Assembly (NCBI GenBank): GCA_003545705.1
Contig: QVLQ01000001.1
Span: forward strand, 372,001-436,000
Origin: Acidomyces sp. 'richmondensis'
Taxonomy: Eukaryota > Ascomycota > Dothideomycetes > Mycosphaerellales > Teratosphaeriaceae
Length of the DNA: 64,000 bases
Reading direction: 5' to 3'
The position numbers were made by a program, and so were the translations under genes. Positions 32,652 to 42,450 of the stretch are shown here, one piece after another. Each line of letters starts with the position of its first letter. The stretch's first letter is position 1. The notes below the pieces were generated by a model. That model was not told where the DNA came from. It saw only the letters and a list, made by a program, of their open reading frames with translations, and searched no databases.

Positions 32652-34290
32652 ATGGCTCCACCAAAACGCGTGCATTCCAGCCTAAATGAAGGGAATATTT
32701 TGCTAGCAATATCAGCTTTCAATTCAGGTCACTTTCCAACTATCTCAGCTACTGCAAAAGTCTATAGTGTATCTAAAACAACCCTCTTTAGGAGAATCAG
32801 TAGTGTACTATCTAGAGAAGATTACAGACCAATCAATATGCGACTAAGCAAAATAGAAGAAATAGTGCTTCTAAAGAATATACTACAACTAGATTCCCAA
32901 GACTTACCACCCTCCCTTGAGATTATTAAAGATAAAGCCTCTGCAATCTGCAAAGCAAGAGGAGCCTAAGCAGTTGGAATTAACTAGGCATCTGCTTTTG
33001 TAAAAAGGACACCTAAGATAGAGACGAGGCTTAGAAGGACATATGACTGTTAGGGGAAGCTCTGTAAGGATCTAAAGATTATTACAGACTGGTTTAGGCT
33101 AGTACAGAACACAATTAACAAGTACGGAATTCTCCTAGAGGACATCTACAACTTTGATGAAACTAGCTTTCAGATAGAACAGATCAGTACCTTAAGAATA
33201 GTTACATCTAATAAGAGGTAAGGTAGCTAAAGCAACTCAAGCTTATAAGTACAGAATAGGTTATATTAGTCTAAAGTACCTATACAGATAGATTAAGCAC
33301 TCCACCTTTTCTAATCCTTAAAGGAAAGCAAATGAATAAGCTCTGGTTCACTTAAGACCTTCCTTCAGACTGGATATTCTCAATTAGCCCTAATGGCTAG
33401 ACTACAAATGAGATTGGTCTTCAATTTATAAAGCATTTTCAGAAGTATACTAGATTGAAGACAATTATTAGTAAAAGGCTCCTTATCCTTAACAACTATA
33501 AGAGTTATACAATACCTGAATTCAGAGACTTTTGTATAGATAACAACATCTTCCTACTCTAAATACCCCCTTATACCTTACATCTTCTCTAGCTGTTAGA
33601 TATTGGTTGCTTTAGTCCTCTAAAAACAGCGTTTGGAAAGGTTAACTAACACTTGATTAGAAACAGGATCTTTTATATTAGGAAAGAGGACTTCTTAGTT
33701 TCATTCTATAAAGCCTACTCTTAGGTCTTTACTCAGAACAATATACAAGTAGGATTCAGAGGTTCTGAACTCTATCCCTTCAATCTATAAGCTGTCTTAT
33801 TACTACTAGGCTTAGTTCCCTCCTCTCTAGCTAGCCTACCTCGCTCTTTATAAGAAGCCTAGTAGCTAAAGACACTAAGTAATATCCTTAAGATTGATAA
33901 ACAGGCTATACTTATCACACAGAAGCTAGAAAGACACTATAGCAGCTCACCCTCACTAATGTATAAGGCTCTCTCTCAACTTACAAAAGGAGTATAGGCT
34001 ATAGCTGCTTCAGTAGCCTTATTACAAAACCAAGTAACTGAGCTTCAAAAAGTTAATATAGCCTTCTAAACTCGTAGACAGAAGAGGAGCAAGTGGTTCA
34101 ATGCTAACAATGCAGTCTTAGTTGGTGAAGGACAGGCTAAAATTGACTAGGGGCTGGTTGAAGCTCAGATAATAGGTGAGATTCCAAGGCCACAAAAGAG
34201 GCCAATCACATATAGCAACTGTAAACAGCAAGGGCATAATAAAAGGCTCTGCCAGGCTGAAAGAGTATGTAATAATGTATCTACACTATG
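32652..34290 (+). pseudogene. RIP-mutated pogo transposase
   Basis: The first 105 codons (32652-32969) are open and contain the helix-turn-helix DNA-binding region (SISATAKVYSVSKTTLFRRI-like, then LSKIEEIVLLKNILQLDSQDLPPSLEII). After an in-frame TAA the same frame continues with about 20 or more TAG/TAA stops. Recognisable fragments: NFDETSF (first catalytic Asp kept), NEIGLQFIKHF, LLILNNYKSYTIPEF where the family has an Asp-Gly-His (second catalytic Asp changed to Asn, His to Tyr), and IPPYTLHLL-stop-LLDIGCFSPLK where the family has MPPHTSHLLQPLDVG. Near the end a zinc-knuckle remnant reads YSNCKQQGHNKRLC, with its first Cys apparently altered. Nearly all changes fit C-to-T at CpA on either strand. 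No active transposase can be made. Confidence 0.9.
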
Positions 34291-34358
34291 AATTTGAGGT
34301 TGTTCTAATTTGTTGTTGTTGAGATATCACTATCCTTCTGCTAAAGACTTCAAAGAGG

Positions 34359-34400
34359 CGTACCGCACCCTCATGTGTCCCGCACCCCCGTGTTCCGCGT
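34359..34400 (-). repeat. right terminal inverted repeat of pogo element
   Basis: The reverse complement of 34380-34400 matches the left end over 21 bp with one mismatch. A second copy of the inner motif lies at 34359-34370, so the right end is longer, with the GGGTGCGG motif duplicated. TA follows at 34401. Confidence 0.88.
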
Positions 34401-34432
34401 TAGGCTTGAAGAAACATTCTAAATATTTACAT

Positions 34433-37400
34433 TTAGAGGCCAAGGTCGTAGTAGATGCATTGACCTGTGCGAAAATTGAAAATACATGCCTCTCGCGCAC
34501 CATCATTATCCAGCCATCCTTTCCGCCAGGAGTTCAGAATGTCTTGCACTTGTTGAACATACTGCCTTTCATTCAATGGCACACGTTGAACCACTTTGCG
34601 CCAGCTTTCAGTGTCACCGAGCCTTGTCTCTCGAAACAGCTCCATGACATCGTCGCGGGTTTCCACGGCCAGGATTGGCACTCTCTTCCACGACTCCACC
34701 ATCTCTGACCAACGCTGCTGAGCTTCTGCCACAATGTGGAACTTGTTCGATTTCTTGCTGCGATGCTGCGCCATGAGCACCTGGACGTTTCCTTTGCTCT
34801 CATTCTCAGCGTGACTGGTTTGCCGTACAAATGTTGTCTGTTTCAGCTTGGTGCTTTCGAAATCACGCAGTGTCTGACGTACGTGGCTAAGCAGCGTCGC
34901 TGAAGGGATATCATCCTCTTCACCAGTGGAAGTATTCGTGACTCGAACGGTTGTGGATGCTTCATGACGGACTTCAACAATGAGAAGGTGCGTTAGAACT
35001 CCAAGTTCGGATGTTTGTACTCCAGTAGACAGCTCTGCACTAATATCACTTGCCCATAAGCTTTCTAAGATCTTGATAGCAGTAGACATTGAGCCTTCAC
35101 TGCCTTTTGATTCTACCAATACATCGCAGCGCTTGGCGAATGAGAATGGCCTCTTATTCGTCTTGAGGTAGGTGCTTTTTCCTTGGCTCTCCTCACTGTT
35201 TTTAGACATATGGGCTGTGATTGAGTCAAGCCCAATAGCTACGCCGACAGCGCCAGGACATGCAACGCTGGTATGCATAGCATGATGTGCGCGAATGAGG
35301 CTATCATATCGACCTCCAGCAGCAATAACGACTTTGTTGTTGGACTTCCGCTCGAGCACACACTGGAACAGCATACCATCTTCGTAGAATTTAGCGTTGA
35401 CACTGCCCAAGGGGACAATGTATATTCGTCTTTGCATATTGAATTGGGATGCAATGGACAAAATCTCACTCAGTGAGCGAATGCCTTGCTCCAGTTTATA
35501 TTTTGAACGAGAGTTAGAGCTGTCAAAGAGCTGCCGTAATCGATCAAACGCTTTCTTAGGCACATCTCGAAAGTCAAATTGCTCAAGATCTTCGAGGGTG
35601 GTGTCGGGCAAGCCAAATTTGCGCAAATCGGATCGAATTTTCGGCCAGGTACACTGAAGAAAGCCAAGCCGGCTGATCGTCTCTTTCACGGTAGCCTGTT
35701 GTGCGAGAGGCACCCGGCAATGATCTAGAATGACATCTAGAATTAGCGCATGATTCAGATGAAAGCAGATATTAACTCCGGAAGTGAACGTAGGAACCTC
35801 GCAGAAAATCTCATCGGTAACCTTCAATATTTCAGCGTCGTCTAGGCTAGGTTCTTCTTCCGGCCGATATTGGACAATATCGAAGTCAACTTCTTCAAAC
35901 ACGTTTGGCGGCCCTCCTGTTAAGCTGTCACGGTAAGCCGCACCAAAAACAAATGACCTTTTCACCTTTGGCATATGGCGTGCGAGGTATCTAGCATTCG
36001 GAAGAGTGAGGTCATAAGGTAGCTGCAACAAGTTGCCAGAGGCATCCAAGAGTTGGACAACTTTAGGGTCGGTATAGTAACCCGATCGTGGGAAGATGCT
36101 TTCGCGGCGCGTTTCTTCGGCTCCATGACGCCTGAATACGCACTCCAGTATGCACCTTGCCACGGATCGGAGTCGCAAACGAGATGCGTCTTCTGCGTTA
36201 GCAACCCAATTAGCATCCCATGCCAAAGCTTTGACGCGTCCCAGATTTGAAGAGTCAAGAGAAAATAGAGCACTCATAAGAGCACGGTGATGTGGTGACC
36301 TTGGGTCGGAGAGACCACTTAATGCTTGTCTGATAGTCTCATCTTCCACCATAATTGGTATCATGTCGCTACGCAAGAGTTCTGTGCTGCTGGGACGTTC
36401 GCTTGGCTTGTGGGCAATCAGACAAGCAATAAGCCTTCCCTGTGCTGACTTATCGCCATTCGAACGATAGTTTTGGGGAAGCTCGAAATTGCTCTGGCGA
36501 AGGAGCTGCAGTGCATTAATTCTTTCCATGGCGGTACTGAAGTGCTCGCACATTTCGTAGAACATGATACCAAGAGAGTACATGTCTACCTTTTCCGTAC
36601 AGGAGACACCAGAGGTCGATCTCAACTCCGGTGCCACATAAAGTGTTGTGCCTACACTGCGAGTCATCTCTTCACCGCTTTGTCCGCTTGTGATAGCTGC
36701 TCTTTCGGCAAAATGATATTGAGCTGTCGTAGCAAGCCCGAAGTCCCCAATTTTTGGATTGTTGGCCATATCCACGAACACGTTCTCTGGTTTAAGGTCT
36801 CGGTGGATGATGCCATGACCATGTATGTGTGCTAATCCTTCAATGATTTGACGCAAGAACCGCCAGGCTTCATCTGAAGACATTCCTTTTCGAACCAGAT
36901 CCCGTAGTGTATGCCTCTCGCAAAATTCCATCTGTATGTAGAGGATGGAAGGTAACCTGTGTGACTCAGAACGTGACCGCTTTAAGTGTAGTTCTTCGTT
37001 AACAGCATTTTCATTAGGTTGCTGAGCACCGTCTTTTGAAACCGTGTCGATCTCTGAGCTGTCTCGATCTTCGCCATCAGCTTCATCGTCCTCGTCGAAC
37101 TCGATATGAGGATAGCCACTTGAGCTCACAAAATCCAGTCCACCTGCACTCTGGAACCCAAAATCATAACGAAGTCCGTCCGAACTCTCTTCCACCGTGG
37201 CATCTCCTGTGGTCGTATTCGCTGTTGTCGTAGTGTCTTCTTCTAAAATTGCACTAGAGATGTCGTTCTCCACCCAGGTAGAAAAATACCGCACAACATA
37301 CGGATGATTGAGTCTATTTAGAAGCATGACTTCCGAAAGCACTTGGTCCAGTAATTGCGGTGCTTGTTTGACCTTCTTGACAGCATACACACCACCGTCT

Positions 37401-39124
37401 AGCTTATTGCGAGCTTTTACAACTTCGCCAAAGCCACCTTTTCCAAGACGCCCAAGCTCCACAAAGTCGGCACTATATCGCGAGACTGTTAACGGCTCCA
37501 CCACACTTGAGGAATTATGCCGTGAACGACGTTTTGCTGGACTACCTATGCCACTCGAGCTTACTTTACGCGTCGATATACTTGCCGGAGCCTGCAAAGA
37601 ACGGGCAGCATCTTCCAACACTGCTGCATCGGTACGGAGGAATTCGACGGGCAGCAGTTCAAAAGCAGACGGCCGCTTCTTTGCTTCGATTGTGAATACT
37701 TTCCTCATGAAATCTTCAAAAGCATCCGAAACGTTGAGTCGTCCAAGCATAGCGTGAGGTCCTTGATAATCGTTGAGAGCCTGAAGGCCCAGAAACATTT
37801 GAACAGCTACTACACCAAGATCCCAGATATCTGACTTTCTCTGGGTGGCTGGGCTGGAAGCGTCGACGTCTGGAGACTGCCACTTAGGATGTAGAGTCGT
37901 ACTCGTACTTTGAAGAAATCCCTGTCCTAGTCGACCGAGCTTTGGAGACAACGAAGGGATTCCAGCCAAATAAATCGCCGTGGAACTAACTTCACCATGA
38001 ACTACACCGTGGTGATGCAGATATTCTAGAGCCTCCAACAGCTCGATAGTGAATTGACGAGCCTTTTTGATGTGCAAGGCCCCGATTTCGAGCAGGTCAT
38101 GAAGTGTACCTCGATCTGCAAACTCACTGCAGAGGATGACTTGTGACCTATGCGTATCCAACCTGTCAATACGATATGTGAACAATGAAAGCAAATTGTT
38201 GTGCCTGAGCTTCGAAACAGTCTCGAGTGACTTCTCGAGCTCCAAAATTTTCTCTCGATTTTTGCGTGTTATCAGTTTTTTGACTGCCACAAGTGGTCGC
38301 GTCGTAGCAGTGCTGCCGATAACCGGCTGTCCCAAATACAAGTCTTCGTCTTGCTTGTGTGACAGCATTGAAAGGATCACCACGGAACTGTATTGGAAAG
38401 TAATGTTTTCAGACTGAATGAAGGCTGGCTGGTCGAAAGAAACTCGTTCCCAAGTGTTATCTTGAGTGGATTCATCAATTACGGCCGGTTTCAGAGATTT
38501 TCGTTTCTCCCTGCGGCTTAGCTCCTCGTCCACCATTGCTTTCAACACGCGATCTTCTTCTTCTTGAGCTTCTCGTTTACGTTTTGTCTCGGCCTGCGCT
38601 GCCTCTTTCGCGAGAGCATTCGCCACCTCTTCAGCGCTGGCTCGTTCGTCTTCCAAGCTTGGCAAAGTGCCATGTTGGCGAGCTATGACTGCGTCTTCAA
38701 GCGCTTCCTGGATTTCAGACGCGATAGCATGAATCATAACCTCACCAAGAAGTTGTTGTGGCCGGCTTTGAATAATATTGTAGATCCTTTTTTGGGTCCG
38801 CTCATGGTAGCCGTCCAGCCCCACGATTTCCAATAATGGCGCACTTTTAGGATACGTAGCTGTCAGGCGAACCGACAACTTGACAAAACTTTCTGGATCG
38901 GAAAATGACCGCAGCGTAAGCTTGAAACTTCTATCCGTAAGTTTACTCCAAGCCCCCTTCAGCTCTACTTCTTCAAAGTCGTCCATATAAATTGCCGATA
39001 ACACTTCAATCTCCTCGCTCTGTGCAAGCCCATAGTTGATCGCAGGCGTATTTGCCTGCTCATAACTCTTTTGAGCATTTTTGATGACTGCGGAATTCTT
39101 GTTCCACGGCGACTTCGGAGCCAT
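34433..39124 (-). CDS. GCN2: eIF2-alpha kinase Gcn2 (general amino-acid control)
   Basis: Senses uncharged tRNA and ribosome stalls and phosphorylates eIF2-alpha, lowering bulk translation and inducing Gcn4/Cpc1. Intronless; 1,563 residues (cpc-3 in Neurospora). Domains in order: RWD (about 30-145) for Gcn1 binding, with SAIYMDDF; a charged linker; a degenerate kinase domain (about 240-510); the active kinase (about 550-920) with GRLGKGGFGEVVKARN, YAVKKVK, a long acidic insert, HRDLKPENVFVD at about 771, IGDFGLAT and VGTTLYVAPE; a HisRS-like domain (about 1,000-1,390); and the C-terminal ribosome-binding/dimerisation domain. It ends only 32 bp before the pogo element, so the transcript's 3' UTR must run into it. 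Divergent from CUT12. Confidence 0.96.
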   Translation of the reverse strand: MAPKSPWNKNSAVIKNAQKSYEQANTPAINYGLAQSEEIEVLSAIYMDDFEEVELKGAWSKLTDRSFKLTLRSFSDPESFVKLSVRLTATYPKSAPLLEIVGLDGYHERTQKRIYNIIQSRPQQLLGEVMIHAIASEIQEALEDAVIARQHGTLPSLEDERASAEEVANALAKEAAQAETKRKREAQEEEDRVLKAMVDEELSRREKRKSLKPAVIDESTQDNTWERVSFDQPAFIQSENITFQYSSVVILSMLSHKQDEDLYLGQPVIGSTATTRPLVAVKKLITRKNREKILELEKSLETVSKLRHNNLLSLFTYRIDRLDTHRSQVILCSEFADRGTLHDLLEIGALHIKKARQFTIELLEALEYLHHHGVVHGEVSSTAIYLAGIPSLSPKLGRLGQGFLQSTSTTLHPKWQSPDVDASSPATQRKSDIWDLGVVAVQMFLGLQALNDYQGPHAMLGRLNVSDAFEDFMRKVFTIEAKKRPSAFELLPVEFLRTDAAVLEDAARSLQAPASISTRKVSSSGIGSPAKRRSRHNSSSVVEPLTVSRYSADFVELGRLGKGGFGEVVKARNKLDGGVYAVKKVKQAPQLLDQVLSEVMLLNRLNHPYVVRYFSTWVENDISSAILEEDTTTTANTTTGDATVEESSDGLRYDFGFQSAGGLDFVSSSGYPHIEFDEDDEADGEDRDSSEIDTVSKDGAQQPNENAVNEELHLKRSRSESHRLPSILYIQMEFCERHTLRDLVRKGMSSDEAWRFLRQIIEGLAHIHGHGIIHRDLKPENVFVDMANNPKIGDFGLATTAQYHFAERAAITSGQSGEEMTRSVGTTLYVAPELRSTSGVSCTEKVDMYSLGIMFYEMCEHFSTAMERINALQLLRQSNFELPQNYRSNGDKSAQGRLIACLIAHKPSERPSSTELLRSDMIPIMVEDETIRQALSGLSDPRSPHHRALMSALFSLDSSNLGRVKALAWDANWVANAEDASRLRLRSVARCILECVFRRHGAEETRRESIFPRSGYYTDPKVVQLLDASGNLLQLPYDLTLPNARYLARHMPKVKRSFVFGAAYRDSLTGGPPNVFEEVDFDIVQYRPEEEPSLDDAEILKVTDEIFCEVPTFTSGVNICFHLNHALILDVILDHCRVPLAQQATVKETISRLGFLQCTWPKIRSDLRKFGLPDTTLEDLEQFDFRDVPKKAFDRLRQLFDSSNSRSKYKLEQGIRSLSEILSIASQFNMQRRIYIVPLGSVNAKFYEDGMLFQCVLERKSNNKVVIAAGGRYDSLIRAHHAMHTSVACPGAVGVAIGLDSITAHMSKNSEESQGKSTYLKTNKRPFSFAKRCDVLVESKGSEGSMSTAIKILESLWASDISAELSTGVQTSELGVLTHLLIVEVRHEASTTVRVTNTSTGEEDDIPSATLLSHVRQTLRDFESTKLKQTTFVRQTSHAENESKGNVQVLMAQHRSKKSNKFHIVAEAQQRWSEMVESWKRVPILAVETRDDVMELFRETRLGDTESWRKVVQRVPLNERQYVQQVQDILNSWRKGWLDNDGAREACIFNFRTGQCIYYDLGL

Positions 39125-39521
39125 GTTGCCTGAAATTTTGCTGGCTTCAAGGTCGTCCCATAACTGACGACTTGGGACCCACAGCCGAAGCTGTAGACCG
39201 CTTATGCTATGAATGACATTCTGCTGAGAACCTATATGGTTGTAATATCATTGCGGTGTTGAAAACTGCGGTCACGTAGCCAGTCATGCATCAACCTATC
39301 ATATAGTTGCGGTCCGTGCCGTACCGAAAGAGCTAACTGAGAGATTCGCGCTTAGCCCATGTTCTCAGGTTCGCGCAATCGTAAACATGCGGATAGCAAC
39401 CAGTCCAATACTGTCACACGTTTTATGTCGTAACATGCTGACAGTCATTCCCCTATGATCTGATCTGGTCGTTAAAGCACAATTATACAGTTCTCGTGTA
39501 GGACCACGTACTGAGACTATT
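39125..39521. promoter_or_regulatory. bidirectional promoter, GCN2 / CUT12
   Basis: 397 bp between divergent start codons. No recognisable binding sites by eye. Confidence 0.5.
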
Positions 39522-41474
39522 ATGTTGCATTGGCTTGCTGGCGGCGCAAAGCCGCCTGAAGGTCCGGCATAGAGCATCTGTGGTGGCTTTCATCAAGGCT
39601 GACGTTAGATAGATTCAGATACGACAAACCATGAACCGCCGGAGACACCGGCACCTGTTTTTGCCGTACGCGCCTTCAAGCATGCAATTTTCGGAACGCC
39701 GCAAACAGTGCAGGCAAAGCCACGTCGCCATTCGAACTCGGATGAGGGACGACAACGCGGTCAAAATTCGAAAGCCGGGCGACCCAAGATAGTTCGTCCA
39801 AAGAGTGCAGGTGACGCGCATGCATTTGCCCTGCAAGAGGAGTCTGCGGTTCAGGAGCCGGTGAACTCACCAACTAAAGGGATCCTTTTGACTCCGGGAA
39901 CAGCTGCAGCCCGCCGAAAGACTGTAACATTTGGCGCCCACGTGACGAATAATGAGGAGAAGCGACCTTTCAAGAGTGGTTTGCCAGATGACTGCCCGGG
40001 CAAGTTTCCTAGTCCGTGGGCCAAGGCTGACACAGACGAAGAAATTGCAGAGGGACCGGCCGGGAAAGGCAAAGGGCGGAGCAAATTGACGGAGAAACTA
40101 GAGCAAGTGCGAAACGAGTCAGCAACACGCTCTCGCTCAGACAGGCGAAAGTACCAATCAGAGGAGGAGAGCATGGCGAAGGAGTTTGAGGAGCCTAAAT
40201 CTGAATCTGGCAGGTACTGGAAAATGCAGTACGATATCTATCGCGAAAACTCACTAAGAGAGATGAAAAAGCTCATCACAAAACAAAGAATGGCGAAGGG
40301 TTTTGCAAAGGAGAAGGACTCTCAATGCATTGAGCTGGCAGATCAGCTGAAAGCAGAGAAGAGGAAGGTTGAGGAACTTGTTCAGAAAACTTTGGAGCTG
40401 GAGATACAGCTGAAAGCGCTGCGTGACCAGTTTCACCACCGTACTGGAACTCAGGAGTCTAAACCTGACCACGCACTTGCTACTGCGGAATGTGGTTTGA
40501 AACAACGGCCAGACATGTACGGTAACGTTTTGGGTCGTGGCCATTCGCAGCATGGCACTCAGCAGAATGGAGATGTCCAATTAGAATCCCAGCAAAATCA
40601 TCTGCCGGACATTGCAACATGCCTGCCAACAAGTTGTTCGGAAGCGAACAAAGAGTCGCAAAAGACTTCTTTTGGATTGCCAAGGCGAAGATCAAACCCA
40701 AGACTAGCAAGCGTCCGTGCAAAGACTAACGATGATACCTGGAATCAATCTGCCGGATCTTCGAGCCTGACAATGGGGAATACTGTCGAGATAACGAAGG
40801 CAGTGATGTCTTCTAAGGTCAATCAACCCGTGACCAATGGTATGGATTTATCTCCACTAAAATCACTAAACATCAATGTTTTACCTACAGATACCCGGGT
40901 GCGTCGTGACTCTGCTCAACCATGTCCACCTGATGAACAGTTCGCAAGGGAGCCTTTGATCCGACAGGAAGTCATCCGCACTCCCAAAGAAATTGCACAG
41001 CCTAAGGCATCACTGGCGCACTTTCCCTCTTCACGTCTGTCTTCTCCTGAGCGAAAGTGTCAGATGCCGGCCGAAGAACGAGTTTCTCCCCCAATATTGA
41101 ATGCTCCTGCAGTTGAGGGTATGCCGGCGCCACTCCAGGTTGTGTCGTCTTCGAGCCCATTCGACTCTACGCCAGCTCTCTCACTACCTGCCGGCACGGT
41201 TAAGAACTCTTACTTTGATCGGATGCAGCAGGCTGAAGGAGACTCACACGAAAGCACCACTCAGAAGGAAGGACACTCTGCTAAGGCTCAATTGCCAATG
41301 GATAATGTCAAGCCTACAGCGGCTTGGAATGCCATCAATGCGCCGTCAGCCGGAAAACGAAACACTAGCATCGCGGACAGGATCCCAAAGGATATCTCCA
41401 TCGACCGAATCGAAGCGGCGAGGGCAAGGATGGCAGCGAGAGGCAGAGTCATTTCAGGCGGCCGCTATTCATAA
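39522..41474 (+). CDS. CUT12: spindle pole body protein Cut12-like
   Basis: Cut12 anchors the spindle pole body and promotes mitotic entry with Polo and Cdc25 in fission yeast; filamentous ascomycetes have a related protein. Two exons: 39522-39561 and 39619-41474; 631 residues. The 57-nt intron has donor GTCCGG and branch CTGAC near 39598, ending CAG. Exon 1 encodes MLHWLAGGAKPPE, then the splice leads into PPETPAPVFAVRAFKHAIFGTP, the family's N-terminal signature. Next is GILLTPGTAAARRKTVTFG, a conserved Cut12 block, then a coiled coil at about residues 210-290 (WKMQYDIYRENSLREMKKLI onward). The C-terminal half is low-complexity, ending in RIEAARARMAARGRVISGG. The short exon 1 is inferred; the donor is weak. 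Confidence 0.82.
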
Positions 41475-42450
41475 ACAATACTTGATAAGTACGTCAGCAG
41501 GCCACCGTCCTCATCATCTACTTTGGTTTGTAATATCTGTTGCGTGCTTTTGAGCTCGGGGTTTTCCGAGCACCTTGTCGACTAAGACCCGAAATGATCG
41601 AAGTACTCATACAATGTATGTTGAAGCTCATCCTATTGCATCATTGCATACAACCTCGTGACATCTTTTGGTGAGCCCCTTAGACTCTTCCTGGAAGTAT
41701 AACATAATCCCCTCGGTTTACAGTCGTGTCTGGCTGATTTCAGACGGCGAATCCGTCACGATCACGATAGTTCCCCGACTGTCGCGCCCAGAACAACACG
41801 TGCGGTGGTTTTTCTTTTAAGCATCTGCTCGTTTACGCATGCGATTTCAGCAAGGCAGCCAAAAATATCGGCTCGGGCTTTGGTAAGATGGCCCATTCAT
41901 CCCAGGCGAGCTCTCGAGCATGTAGCCAATGGCCAACTGGAGATCATCGCCGCGGAATGTATGCAGGGTCACGATTCTGTCATTGGTGGCGACACCGAGC
42001 CCGCTTGCACCCGCCGGGCAATCAAGAGCGCGAAATCAACCATGAAGAACCTCTTTGGATGTGTTGTTCGTCGAACCCATCTCACTGAGTCGTGTTGCTT
42101 CGCCGTATTGTGTGGAGTGCCGTTCAAGGCTGGGGAAGAGCAGTTGTCCGGGAGTGTTCACCACAGCCCCTGCATATGCGGGCGGGCACTCCCGCGTAGA
42201 CCGTTGTGGCCGCTGCGCTCCAACTTTCTTATTAGGGGCAGGACTCGAGTTATGGATGTTCATCTTCCGACGAAGCGTGTGTTATTCTTCGAGCCTGCGT
42301 ACTTTGACATCAGCTTGATCATCATCAGCGGTGGTGTCTCAGCGCTGGCGTTGAGGTGATTCCTGCTGAGTGTTACGGCAGCACCGCAATACGTGCGTGT
42401 GCGGCGGTGGGAGCGGAGAAGAGACGTGCAGGCGCGCTGGTGGCGACGAG
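41475..42450. other. long upstream region of the myosin gene
   Basis: 976 bp upstream of the myosin ATG and downstream of CUT12. Several small open frames overlap on both strands, none convincing. It probably holds the myosin promoter and a long 5' leader. Confidence 0.45.

Larger units (their letters stand above)
32588..34400 (+). mobile_element. degenerate pogo-type DNA transposon (Tc1/mariner superfamily)
   Basis: An 1,813-bp element bounded by TA dinucleotides (32586-32587 and 34401-34402), the target duplication of the Tc1/mariner superfamily. The ends are inverted repeats: 21 bp with one mismatch, starting ACGCGGAACTCGGGGGTGCG on the left and ACGCGGAACACGGGGGTGCG on the right (reverse complement). 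The inside carries a transposase on the plus strand, broken by many stops. Size and layout match fungal Fot1/pogo elements of about 1.8-1.9 kb. The damage pattern is CA to TA and TG to TA, as expected from repeat-induced point mutation. The right end lies 32 bp from the GCN2 stop codon. Non-autonomous and catalytically dead (see the pseudogene entry). Confidence 0.92.
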
